Position numbers and translations under genes: made by a program. The notes beneath the pieces were generated by a model. That model ran no database searches. It worked only from the letters and a program-made list of their open reading frames with translations, and had not been told where the DNA came from. Positions 24,633 to 36,200 of a DNA stretch of 64,000 bases are shown here, in pieces. The stretch is from Xestospongia bergquistia (lineage: Eukaryota; Porifera; Demospongiae; Haplosclerida; Petrosiidae), in contig OZ014412.1 of assembly GCA_963965975.1 (NCBI GenBank), positions 312,501 through 376,500 of the forward strand, written 5' to 3'. Position 1 is the first letter of the stretch. Each line of letters starts with the position of its first letter.

Positions 24633-27544
24633 TCATATATACTCATTAATATTATCATATACATCAGTACTATCTTGATTTATTGTCTCATAAACTGGAG
24701 GAATAATCAGTGATGATTGTTGTTCCATTCTACTATATGATACATTCTCTGTTACTTCAATTGATGACTGATCAGTTGGTCCTTTAGTTAGACCATATGC
24801 TTCATTTTTTACTGAGAAGAACTCTTTTATTACTGGACTACTCTCACCTCTACTCTCTTTAGTACTGGACACTAATAGAACACACACACATACATACATA
24901 CATACATACATACATACATACAGTGGTAATAGTTACTATTATATAGTACTGACCTTTATATATCAAGATTATTATAACAATTAAGATAACAACTATTAGT
25001 ACTAGGAAGATAATAATACTAATAATAATACCAGCAATAACTACATCACTTAGTACTAGATATAAAAGAGACAGATATAATCAACAACACTAATAATATA
25101 TATAACTTACTACTAGGTCTACTATCTGTAGACTGGGGGCTTGTTATAGTGGGTGTGGCTGATACTGGAGGTATTCCTGTTGTAGTAGGAGTTGGTCCTA
25201 TAGTTAACATAATATGTTAATTAATTCTACATTTAAAAGATACTCACTTGGTTGGACAACTATCTCTCCAGTTGCCATGGTAACCTTAGAAGAACCATAT
25301 TTGTTTGTAGTTGTAATATTAAATGAGAATGATCCTCCATTAGTTAATACAATAGTAAGAGGTACTATAGTATTACTGATATACTTCATAAAAGAAAAGC
25401 TCTCACTTCGTACAATAGAGTTATCAGTTATATTAATAATAGTTACATTGAACTGGAAGGTACTATTGTCACCAGGTGAACGAGTACGAACCTCAAGAGT
25501 CACTTGACCAGGAGATGATATAGTTGATATTAGTTCAGGTATTGATGGTATACCTATTGTAAAATATAATATTAATAATATTATGATTATGTAAATATTT
25601 AATATATTGTTTTAACTAACAAATTTATAACTTACTTGTTTATATGTTAGTAATTATAATACTATAAATTAAGTTAGTTACATAAACTATTAATTACTAC
25701 CATATACCATATATGGTAATATTACCTTCAGTAGATATATTAGAGATGTTCCTCATATCAGTACCATTAGTATTGATAGCAGTAATACTACAGTAGTATC
25801 TCTCTCCAGCAAACACTGGACCTACACTAGTACTACCCATCAAATTATCATCAACACATCCAGTTAGATTAGAACATGATAACATATTATAAAGTTGATT
25901 TGAACTATCCTCTCCATCAATAACACAATACACCTCTACATCATCAATATCTTGACCTCCAGTATGACGAAATATCCATGATATATTAATATTACCATTA
26001 GATGGAATAACATTGACTGTCTGGAACATTGGAGCTAACAGATAACAGAGATATATCATATATACACATTGATATAACACAATTACCTCCTCTCATTGTC
26101 ATAAAGGTAATTGGATCACTGGGTTCACTCTTTAATAGACCAATGGTGTCTCCCATGGCAACAGCTATCACAGTAACATTATATGTAGTACTTGGGATAA
26201 TGCCCCTGATAATCAGTGTAGTATTAGTAGTATTTAAGATGACATCAGAGGGAGGAGGTGGTACCATGATAACATGATAATAACTAACAGTTGGAGTACC
26301 CAGTTCAATAGGAGGAGACCATGTTAGTTTGACACTTGTATCAGTGACATCCATCTCTCTCACATTAAGAGGAGGACCAGGTATTACTGATAAGAGAGAG
26401 TATTAATAATTTATGACAACAGTAATGATATTATCTGCATACCTGCTATAATGAGTTGTACTGTTTGATAGAGAACTGATCCTATACCATTACTAACAAT
26501 ACAGGTATATGTACCATTATCTTCATTGGTAACATTAGTTATTGTAATCTTTCCATCTACTGATGTATTAAAATGATCACCAGGAGTTATGAGTGTATTA
26601 TCTGGACCAGTCCAAGTCACATTAGGTACAGGATTACTCTCTATATCAGTAAATGCTATTAAAGTCACTGTATTACCAGATAGTACTAGTTGAGATCTTC
26701 CATCTCTTGTAGCAGTAGGAACATCTGTTAATATATACACAATACTTAAAAGTTTATTATATTATTAAATATTTACTTACATTGTACATCTAGTATAAAA
26801 CTAGTTGTAGTTGATCCAGCATCATTACTAACAGTAAGTGTATAGTTACCAGACTGGTTACGTTGAACATTAGTAAGTGTTATAATGAAGTCAGTTAGTA
26901 TAATATCATTATTGTCATTAGATAGTAGGGGTTGACCCTCATGTGTCCACTGTGATGTTAGTAGAGGAGGGAATGGAGTAGGAGCTCCTCCCATAGTTAG
27001 ATTTACTATAATATTATTACCCTCTATTACTGACTGTGTACTAACAGGAGTTAATAGAGATGGAAGAACTATGAAAAAATAAAAGCCATTTATAATGTCA
27101 TGCAATTATCATACCTGAAAAACCAAAGTTAAATTCTCGAGTTTCTCCTTGTGGTCCACACTGTACTTGTGACAGATGAAACTCACTTGTCAAATTTACA
27201 ATAGTGAAATTGGTGTGTGAAGCAATTGATGTGTTTGGTAGCAACTCTCCAGAAACTATAATTTTACCAATTAAAGTACTAGCTTGAGAAGGACCTGTAA
27301 CTTGACCAGACACATCAAAATTTGGCAAAATCAATCCAGTATCATTCTGTCTCTTCACAAGCCATCTACTTTGAAATTGTTCACCATTAATGAATACTTT
27401 ACAGTAGATAGATACATTGAGTGTCCCTTCTTTAGCAAAGACATAACCTGGACCACTGTTAGTATCAGGTATTGTATTATACGTGACTTCACCTAATAAT
27501 AAATTAGTCGAAAAGACTGTCAAAAGAAAGGCACTAATCCACAT
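24633..27544 (-). CDS. IFR9: class A Ig/FN3 receptor with ITAM-like tail
   Basis: Complete gene: complement(join(24633..24871,24954..25055,25111..25197,25248..25553,25726..26034,26087..26386,26443..26724,26781..27068,27115..27544)), 780 residues. The signal peptide is MWISAFLLTVFSTNLLLGE, a third class A type shared only with IFR13. D5 lacks one codon relative to its sisters (309 nt instead of 312), still in frame. The tail ends VYETINQDSTDVYDNINEYI. Its upstream DNA (27550-27850) resembles that upstream of IFR13, so gene and flank were copied together. Likely a membrane receptor with an unknown ligand. Confidence 0.9.
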
Positions 27545-27686
27545 ACTGTAACACTAACTGAACTAATAACAGATTACCAAGTCCTCAAGATTTGTTTTCC
27601 CGGAGATCTTAAAAGTATAAATTTATGATCCTTGGACCCAATTTAATTTGAACATTCATAGCATTAAATATCTAAGCTAACTCTCT

Positions 27687-27754
27687 CTATAAATGGTTCC
27701 AGTTAACTATAGCAGTTAACATAGCCACAAAGAAGATACCTGCTAGAACACGAC
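27687..27754 (-). pseudogene. Orphan terminal exon encoding a membrane segment
   Basis: Minus strand, after a good acceptor (ctttag), 68 nt phase 1: a hydrophobic run of about 18 residues beginning GRVLAGIFFVAMLTAIV, then a few residues and a stop. A short preceding piece near 27840-27870 (LTLEVECPTSTP, with a GTATAT donor) resembles the D6 start fused to a stalk. Related exons occur at 50092-50336 and 54501-54565. It is probably the 3' end of a lost receptor with a very short cytoplasmic tail. Confidence 0.4.
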
Positions 27755-27869
27755 CTAAAGGAAAAAGAAATGAGTGAAAGTGAACTTACTAGCATCATTA
27801 AGTTAGTAAGTTTAAATTTTCATAAATATACTTGGAGTAGATGTAGGACATTCAACTTCAAGGGTCAGT

Positions 27870-28317
27870 GTATGTTATGGCCCACCGAATTCCAATATTT
27901 TTAAAAGCTTATATTTTATTTATCAAATTTGAAATATTATAAAAGTAATATAGTTACTAAAATTAATAATGAAAAACTAAATATATTTTTACTAAAGTTT
28001 AAATTTTCTGAAAACTTAATCTCAACTATTTTAAAAGTTATAATTTTAGTAAAATAATTATAATAATAATTATAGTTAATATTTTAAAAGTTGTATATTT
28101 TTGAAAGCTCAAAAATGAAAACACTATATATAGAATGTTTTAGTTAAGATGTAAACGTGTCACTATCATTTAAGACTGCCAATTTTCTTTTCTAAGTGCT
28201 ATTGTTCCTTATTCTTAGATGTACTTCATATAGTGATAAGTGATATGGTTTTAGGCCAACCATAGGTTTAATTTAAATAATAGTTGTCCTAACTATAATA
28301 ATACAATAATAACCAAC
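27870..28317. other. Very AT-rich spacer, nothing recognised
   Basis: A stretch dominated by A/T runs between the IFR9 upstream region and the next receptor remnant. No exon, RNA gene or mobile-element end is recognisable. Confidence 0.4.
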
Positions 28318-29390
28318 AGGTGAAGTATCCAGTTCACTAGGAGGACAGATTACAATAACTAATGTTACCAATGAAGACAATGGTACATATACCTGTATTG
28401 TTAGTAATGGTATAGGATCAGGTCTCTATCAAACAGTACAACTCGTTATAGCAGGTATTTACATAATGTGAGTGAGATGGACGTCACTGACACAAATTAA
28501 TGTGGTCATCATCTACTGATGTATTAAAATGATCACCAGGAGTTATGAGTGTATTATCTGGACCAGTCCAAGTCACATTAGGTACAGGATTACCCTCTAT
28601 ATCAGTAAATGCTATCAAAGTCACTGTATTACCAGATAGTATTAGTTGAGATCTTCCAGTAGGAACATCTGTTATATGCATTAAACAATTGTTAATACAA
28701 TGCCATTACTGTTATTAGATAGTAGGGGTTGACCCTCATGTGTCCACTGTGATGTTAGTAGAGGAAGAAATGGAGTAGGAGCTCTTCCTACAGTTAGGTT
28801 TACTGTAATATTATTATCCTCTATCACTACTTGAATACAAGCAAGAGTTAGGAATGATGGACTAACTATATAAGTAGATATATTTTATAAGTAAATTTGA
28901 TGTCCTTTTTACATCTGGGAACTCATAAGTTGAATTCTCTTAATTCTAACCTTTATGGTCCACAACTTATTAGTGTGATGTCAAAATTTCTTGAAAAGTT
29001 GAGAATAGTCAAATTAGTTTGAAAAGTAAGTTGTGCAGCATCTGGTATTGCTTCATCTTCTACTATCACATTACCAGCTACATTGGCTGGTGGAGTGGCA
29101 ATCTTAGCAGTAAAGGGTATTGTTTGAGCTCCAGTAGTAAAGGGTATTGTTTGAGCTCCAGTAGTAAAGGGTATTGTTTGAGCTCCAGCTCCAAATTAGC
29201 CACCTACTTTGTAATGTACAGGAGTTCCACTATTGAAATTACTACACAATAAAGAGATACATTGATTGTCCCTTCATCAGCAGACATATACCACTATCAG
29301 TATTAATAACAGTTGTATAGGATACTTGACCTAACGATAGTGATATTGATAACAGAACTGAAAGTACTATGACCATATTAATATGGTCAT
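28318..29390 (-). pseudogene. Broken 5' half of a class A receptor with internal inversion
   Basis: Remnant of exon 1, D2 and D3 of a class A gene. The N-terminal half of D3 is on the minus strand (28484-28672). The C-terminal half of D3, its intron and the first codons of D4 (EMDVTDT) are on the plus strand (about 28343-28497), so about 155 bp has been inverted. D2 (28700-28870) and exon 1 (28900-29385) follow on the minus strand with many lesions, including an expanded 27-bp repeat. No stalk or TM adjoins. Confidence 0.75.
29106..29186. repeat. 27-bp tandem repeat, three copies
   Basis: Three near-perfect copies of a 27-bp unit containing GTAAAGGGTATTGTTTGAGC, plus a partial unit, inside the decayed exon 1. 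The unit is a multiple of three and looks like an expansion within former coding sequence of D1. Confidence 0.85.
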
Positions 29391-29411
29391 AGTACTTTCA
29401 GTTCTGTTATC
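29348..29411. repeat. Perfect 64-bp palindrome at a former start codon
   Basis: The two 32-bp arms are exact reverse complements, meeting at 29379/29380 with no spacer. The left arm is the signal peptide and start codon of the decayed receptor (minus strand …GGTCATAGTACTTTCAG…). The right arm is its inverted copy, sitting where the upstream region should be. A GGTGTGGCTG box follows at 29431-29440. It probably arose by fold-back repair or template switching. Confidence 0.9.
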
Positions 29412-29480
29412 TGCAGATCATAATAAAAAAGGTGTGGCTGAAAACGTGATGTTTATATAATTTAAATAATTCATATTACA

Positions 29481-29887
29481 TTATTTGATATTATCATATA
29501 CATTAGTATTATCTTGATTTATTGTCTCATAAACTGGAGGAGTAATCAGTGATGATTGTTGTTCCATTCTACTATATGATACATTCTCTGTTACTTCAAT
29601 TGATGACTGATCATATGATCCTTTAGTTAGACCATATGCTTCATATTTTACTGAGAAGAACTCTTTTATCACTGGACTACTCTCACCTCTACTCTCTTTA
29701 GTACTGAACACTAATAGAACACACACATACATACATACATACATACATACAGTGGTAATAGTTACTGTTATATAGTACTGACCTTTATAATATATCAAGA
29801 TTATTATAACAATTAAGATAACAACTATTAGTATTAGGAAGATAATAATACTAATAATAATACCAGCAATAACTACATCACTTAGTA
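29481..29887 (-). pseudogene. Orphan TM and ITAM-like tail exons
   Basis: A tail exon 29481..29710 (ends VYETINQDNTNVYDNIK) and a TM exon 29783..29887 (105 nt, one codon longer than usual) sit with good splice sites but without the stalk exon that normally lies some 55 bp upstream. Beyond 29938 the sequence changes to unrelated duplicated DNA. Both exons are open and phase-compatible, so they could still be used by splicing from a distant phase-1 exon such as the lone Ig exon 31729-32019; otherwise they are debris. They lie left of the secreted-type gene IFR10. Confidence 0.65.
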
Positions 29888-30566
29888 CTAGATATAAAAG
29901 AGACAGATATAATCAACAACACTAATAATATATATACCTTGTTGCATAGTTATAAAAGGCTCTACATTATAGGCATTTGTGCTTGCCCTGTTCTTTATTA
30001 AAGATATTGTATATTACTTACTGGTAGCTTTCTGTTGTTCTGAAGATTCTTGTTTCATTAGCTAAGGCAATTTTTTGAACAAGAGGTCCCTTAACAACAT
30101 CTATAATGATCTTTCAATTAACAGGAGTATGTTGATCATGACCATCCATCTTTATCCATGTCTGGAGCACATGATCAAGTCTTGTTTCATGTTAGACTCA
30201 GCCAAACCCCAAAGAACATTATATTCTACTCTAAGACCATTACCAATTCTACACCATAATATATCAATAGCAGCTAATTTTATTAAAGCATTATGTTTGG
30301 TAGGTATTTCAGTTAAATGTAATTGAGCTAATAATTATTATCGATAACAACACAACTTACATAATTTAGGACAATCATTCATTTTGTCAATGTAGCTATC
30401 TAGTAACTCTTGGTGACTTGTTTTAGAATGACAAGACAACAAAAAAATCTTACATATGTATTCTATTGACCTAAAGTGTTATAATTTAAATCACATTATG
30501 ATTGCTTTCAAGTTTTGACTTCTTAATAGTTACAATAAATTCTATAATTGAATAAGAACAATTAAG

Positions 30567-30641
30567 TTTATAAGTTTGTCCAGTACCAACAAATACTATT
30601 GGTTGACCAGTAGTATTGGTCATACTAATATCAGCACCAAC
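30567..30641 (-). pseudogene. Exon relic like the C-terminus of SRP receptor alpha
   Basis: After a good acceptor (tttccag), the minus strand reads VGADISMTNTTGQPIVFVGT, then GQTYK. This matches the end of the GTPase domain of eukaryotic SRP receptor alpha (VGAAISM..., PIVFVGTGQTY), which is known for G5-region and closing-loop conservation. No other SRP receptor exon is recognisable nearby, and the following residues do not continue the family. It is a displaced exon, presumably non-functional. The open stretch at 30034-30335 on the same strand, after an attattag acceptor, is not recognised. Confidence 0.6.
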
Positions 30642-30785
30642 CTGGAAAGAGGGGTGGAGTTAGATAAAGGATCTCTGTATAATCACAACTTATCATCAAT
30701 GGTGTCAAATTTAGTGAAGATAATCCCATGAAGATGGACATATAAATATATATACAAAGAGTGGATTAAAATAGATAAAGGCGGA

Positions 30786-31333
30786 TTGATAGTCCAACGA
30801 CACAATGAGATACGAGATGTAATTATCGAACTGTCTTTTCAGATCTGGAGTCAGACAATTAAGGAACTTGTTATCAATGACAGCCCCGATTCAGACAAGA
30901 ATCTTAAAGCAGATATCGGTATCAGAGGTGTCTGGCAATCACAAGCGATGTCATTATACGATGTTCGTGTCCTCGACTCGGATGCCCCCTCTTATCGAAA
31001 CATTTCACCTGCTCAAGTCCTTCGCAAAGCAGAACAAGAAAAGAAGTCAAAATATAACCCTATCTGTGAAAGGCGTCACTCTTCTTTCACCCCATTGTGT
31101 GTGACAGTAGATGGACTCATGGGAACAGAAATGTCAATATTTCTTAAACGCCTCTCTGACGCTTTATCCTAGAAATGGGAGAGACCATACAGCACCACTC
31201 TATGCTAACTAAACTAAGCTTTGCCTTGGTTAGAGCAACCGGTCTCTGTATTCGAGGATCCCGCACAAAGTGGAGAGGTCTTAATAATGAAGATGGGCTC
31301 GGCATGAATGAATATCACTTTAACGACACCTAA
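30786..31333 (+). mobile_element. Retroelement C-terminal nuclease-like fragment, copy A
   Basis: The plus strand encodes about 128 residues (RHNEIRD..., ADIGIRGVW..., LYDVRVLDSDAPSYRN, EKKSKYN, SFTPLCVTVDG) and stops, then continues in another frame with TKLSFALVRATGLCIRGSR. This is the module found downstream of reverse transcriptase in many invertebrate elements. The spaced acidic residues in ADI...DVRV suggest a PD-(D/E)XK-type fold, which is inference. A stop codon and a frameshift break it, and no reverse transcriptase is present. Base composition is less AT-rich than its surroundings. Confidence 0.65.
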
Positions 31334-31337
31334 ACAT

Positions 31338-31428
31338 TATTGTTATTGTTGTTGTTGTTGATGTTGCTGCTGTTGTTGTTGCTGTTGTTATGTTGTTGTT
31401 ATTGTTGTTGTTGTTGTTGTTGTTATAA
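31338..31428. repeat. (TTG)n microsatellite, copy A
   Basis: Imperfect run of TTG/CTG/TTA triplets directly after the retroelement fragment, possibly its 3' terminal repeat. The translated poly-Leu/Cys frames are low complexity and not genes. Confidence 0.8.
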
Positions 31429-31439
31429 TAATAGTAATA

Positions 31440-31703
31440 AAGAGATCGTTGTGTTCGCTGTGTTTGTGTTAAGGAGAAGCGTCCATGTGTCTCATGTCAT
31501 CCGAAAGAGCTGGGAGTTGCAATAACATCTCCCCAGTGTTTGATGTTGGTCCTCAGTCTGGTCCTCCATTTTCACTTGCAGTCACATGTCCTGCCCCTGT
31601 GGTTTCTTCTGTTCCAACTAGTTCTAGCTTCTCTTCTCCATCTACATCTCCTGACAGTCCATTAGATTCCATTCATCAGTCAAACTTACCAGATATTTTG
31701 TAA
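31440..31703 (+). mobile_element. Possible retroelement N-terminal fragment, copy A
   Basis: In one plus frame the start reads CVRCVCVKEKRPCVSCHPKE, a CxxCxC...CxxC zinc-binding-like pattern often seen at the start of invertebrate retroelement proteins. A Ser/Pro-rich open frame ending at 31703 (…SLAVTCPAPVVSS…) follows in a different frame. The order, C-terminal module then N-terminal module, looks like a junction between two tandem elements. Weak call. Confidence 0.35.
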
Positions 31704-31728
31704 CTTATATTATCTCAATTTAACTAAC

Positions 31729-32019
31729 CTTGTACAGTAATATTAAATACAGAACTGTCTATTCCAATTATATTTTCTGTTACACACACATAACTTCCAC
31801 TATCTTCTAGTCCTAGTAGAGTTAAAGTTAACTCAGTATATGTAGTCTGAGTATTGATCAAAATATGAGTGAAGTTATCAGGATTAAGAACAGTCCCATT
31901 ATGTTGCCATGTTATATTTTTAGGAGCAGGATTCCCATCAAAGGTACAGTTAATAATGATCATGTTTCCCACAGGTAATACTGAGCTAGCAGGAGTGATA
32001 GATGTGATGGCTGCAATAT
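31729..32019 (-). CDS. Lone I-set Ig domain exon, copy A
   Basis: A 291-nt phase 1-1 exon with acceptor ttttag and donor GTTAGT. It encodes a canonical Ig domain: VIINCTFDGNPAPKNITWQH-like first strand region with Cys and Trp, and a distal LEDSGSYVCVTEN. Unlike D2/D3 of the array genes it keeps both Ig cysteines. It lies 1.2 kb downstream of the IFR10 stop and 1.8 kb upstream of the orphan TM/tail exons. Copy B is at 38779-39069 with a few substitutions and no break. It could be an alternative exon of IFR10 or a remnant of another gene; the reading frame has been kept in both copies. Confidence 0.6.
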
Positions 32020-33277
32020 CTAAAATTAAAGAATGATATCAAAACTAATTGTAAGACTCATCAGAAAAGATGAATAGATCAACAATGCAGGAGTGCAAAG
32101 TGCTAAGTGCTGCTATAGTAAAACATAATGTTTTAAGATTGACTTCCAAATCGAGGCTAACACTTGATTGTGTCTAACTAAAAGGTGTGGTTGGGAGTGG
32201 ATGTAACTAGGACATTGTTTCATTTGTTATAAGGACTGGAGATTCAGTTCAAGTCTATTGTCAAGATAATATAGTAATAAACACTTGATAATTAATATAT
32301 CTTAATTCATTAATTATGTGTATATATAGGTATTTCATATATTGACTCTTAGAAAAAACATCGTTAATTCAAAGACAGAAATATTTATTATTGACTGGAC
32401 TATATGTGACTAACATGTTTGTGAGTGTTTAATTCATTTGTACTCTACTTTCTAATTGATATATACTTTGTCTGTTGATACAGTATAAAAGAATTCAACA
32501 CACAAAACTGATGAATTTTCAAAACAAATAATGACTGATTAAATTGCACATTCTAGTTGTTAGATTAGGTTTTAGGTTCTAGTGGTAACTTAAACAGACC
32601 ACAAACTAAAACTTGAAATAAATCTCTATCATCAATAACAACAACAAATCAAAATGTAACAGCAACGTTCAAATACAAAACTGAACAAAGAAAGGTGTAA
32701 ACTAAAAAAACACATTAAGGTATAGCTTTTAAGGATTAAGTATTAACACTACTAAATATTGTCACATATTACAAAAGAAACACAGAAAGCACTTATTAAC
32801 AAATACACATGAAAATTGAACCTAACAAAAGATACATCATAAACAATTAATAGTGACTAAATAAAATAATATATTTAAAAAAGTAAAAAAAAACTTAAAC
32901 CATCTAATGTCATCTGAGACTAATGGATTATTAAGATAGTTCACTCAAAAACTAAAAACATATTAAAGATTTTGCTATCTCTGAAGAGTAAAATAGTATT
33001 GTTTTCAAACATTTTACTGTTAGCCTGCAAAGTAATTTATCAAGCAACCAATTGATTTTCTTTTATGAATTGCTGTACAGAATAAAACTACATTTACTTA
33101 CTTGGGAACCTATATCAATCAAAGTAATAAGAGCAGTATGTAATTGTAATACACCACTATGAATAATTAATTAGATGCTAACTTTTTATGCATGCTATAC
33201 TTTTGCTCTTTGTGTTTCATTTTCTGAAAACTGATACATTTCATTAACTATTGATTTGTTTTATCAAGTATATTAGT
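32020..33277. other. Spacer without recognised exons, copy A
   Basis: About 1.25 kb of AT-rich DNA between the lone Ig exon and the last exon of IFR10, with A-rich runs near 32880. It may hold the 3' untranslated region of IFR10. Copy B (39070-40331) is similar. Confidence 0.4.
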
Positions 33278-36200
33278 TTAAGTAGGTATAGCATGACAAC
33301 CAATATTAGCTATATCACTACAACAATCATTCCATTTGTAACATTGTTCATCACAATAGCATCCTTTATGGGAACATTCAGAAGACAGTGACAATTTACA
33401 ACATCCAACATAACTGAGATTAAGTGCTAGACATGAACCTAAAATAAACATATAAACAACATGACTTAATTTGTAGTACACATTTACCAGTTGGAGTAAC
33501 AGTTGGTGTACTTGATGGTTTGATTGTTGTGCTTATATTGCAATGGTAATAAAGAATTTATAATGAATATTATATATCTCAAGTTATAATTTATCTGATA
33601 ATGTTTGAATCTTCTCACTAAGGCTCAGTAAAGTCAAGTTACTTTAAAGGACCAATACAGGAGTAATACAAGGACTTACTAAGTATGTCAGTTGAAGTAG
33701 GTATTGGATAGCAACTAATATTAGCTATATCATTACAACAATCATTCCACTTGTGACAATTCTCATCGCAATAGCATTGTTTATGGGAACATACAGGTGA
33801 CATTGACCAATCACAACATCCAGGATAACCAAAATTAAGTGCCAGACATGAACCTAAAATAAATATATGAACAAATTGATTTAATTAGCACTTATTTACC
33901 AGGTGGAGTAACAATTGGTGTAGTTGATGGTTTGATTGTTGTGTCTATATAAGAATAGTAATAAAATAATATAAAGGATAATTATCACATTATCAGTAAT
34001 TGTATATCATTACTACTTAATACATAAACTGATATAGAAAAAATTAGTATAATTAATCATTATTGTGCTATTAAAAACATAATAGGATTTGAACTTATTA
34101 CTAGGTCTACTATCTGTAGACTGGGGACTTCTTATAGTGGGTGTGGCTGATACTGGAGGTACTCCTGTAGTAGTAGGAGTTGGTCCTACAGTTGACATAA
34201 TATATTATAATTGTACATATAAAAAACACTCACTTGGTTGGACAGTGATCTCTCCAGTTGTTATGGTAACCTTAGAACAACCATATTTGTTTGAATTGGT
34301 AATATTAAATGAGAATGATCCTCCATTAGTTAATACAATAGTAAGAGGTACTATAGTATTACTGATATACTTCATAAAAGAAAAGCTTTCAGTTCGTACA
34401 ATAGAGTTATCAGTTATATTAATAATAGTTACATTGAACTGGAAGGTACTATTGTCACCAGGTGAACGAGTACGAACCTCAAGAGTCACTTGACCAGGTG
34501 ATGATGTAATTGATATTAGTTCAGGTATTGATGGTATACCTATTGTATAATATAATATTAATAATATTATGATTATGTAAATATTGAATATATTGTTTTA
34601 ACTAACAAATTTATAACTTACTTGTTTATATGTTAGTAATTATAATACTATAAATTAAGTTAGTTACATAAACTATTAATTACTACCATATACCATATAT
34701 GGTAATATTACTTTCAGTAGATATAATATTAGAGATGTTCCTCATATCAGTACCATTAGTATTGATAGCAGTAATACTATAGTAGTATCTCTCTCCAGCA
34801 AACACTGGACCTACACTAGTACTACCCATCAAATTATCATCAACACATCCAGTTAGATTAGAACATGATAACATATCATAAAGTTGATTTGAACTATCCT
34901 CTCCATAAATAACACAATACACCTCTACATCATCAATATCTTGACCTCCAGTATGACGAAATCTCCATGATATATTAATATTACCATTAGATGGAATAGC
35001 ATTAACTGTTTGGAACATTGGAGCTAACAGATAACAGAGATATATCATATATATACACATTGATATATCACAATTACCTCCTCTCATTGTTATAAAGGTA
35101 ATTGGATCACTGGGTTCACTCTCTAATAGACCAATGGTGTCTCCCATGGCAACAGCTATCACAGTAACATTATATGTAGTACTGGGGATAATGCCTCTGA
35201 TAATTAGTGTAGTATTAGTAGTATTTAAAATGACATCAGAGGGAGGAGGTGGTACCATGACAACATGATAATAACTAACAGTTGGAGTACCCAGTTCACT
35301 AGGAGGTGACCATGTTAGTTTGACACTTGTATCAGTGACATCCATCTTTCTCACATTAAGAGGAGGACCAGGTATCACTGATAAGAGAATATCATAATTT
35401 ATGACAACAGTAATGATATTATCTATATACCTGCTATAATGAGTTGTACTGTTTGATAGAGACCTGATCCTATACCATTACTAACAATACAGGTATATGT
35501 ACCATTATCTTCATTGGTAACATTAGTTATTCTAATCTGTCCATCTATTGATGTATTAAAATGATCACCAGGAGTTATGAGTGTATTATCTGGACCAGTC
35601 CAAGTCACATTAGGTACAGGATTACCCTCTATATCAGTAAATGCTATCAAAGTCATTGTATTACCAGACAGTACTAGTTGAGATCTTCCATCTCTTGTAG
35701 CAGTAGGAATATCTGTTAATATATACACAATACTTAAAAGTTTATTATATTATTAAATATTTACTTACATTGTATATCTAGTATAAAACTAGTTGTAGTT
35801 GATCCAGCATTATTACTGACAGTAAGTGTATAGTTACCAGACTGGTTACTTTGAACATTAGTAAGTGTTATAATGAAGTTTGTTAGTATAATATCATTAC
35901 TGTCATTAGATATTAGGGGTTGACCCTCATGTGCCCACTGTGATATGAGTAGAGGAGGGAATGGAGTAGGAGTTCCTCCTACAGTTAGGTTTACTGTAAT
36001 ATTATTACCCTCTATTACTGACTGTGTACTAACAGGAGTTAATAGAGATGGGAGAGCTAGAAAACATAAAATAAATAGCACATAAAAACACATTACATAC
36101 CTGGCAATCCTAAATTAAATGTTCTTGTTAGGCCATCATTTGGTCCACATTGTATTTGTACCAGATCAAACTCACTTGTAAAATTTAGCATAGTAAAGTT

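Larger units (their letters stand above)
30034..34100. repeat. Direct segmental duplication, copy A
   Basis: About 4.07 kb repeated at 37103-41156 in the same orientation with only scattered differences. It contains an SRP-receptor-like exon relic, a retroelement fragment, a (TTG)n run, a lone Ig exon and the somatomedin B exons of IFR10. The left junction is sharp (shared from GTTGTTCTGAAG). On the right the similarity runs on into the receptor exons of IFR10 and IFR11, so the duplicated unit was larger. Confidence 0.9.

Noticed and set aside
31340..31525. Open frame of Leu and Cys runs
   Set aside because: Translation of a (TTG)n microsatellite, low complexity.
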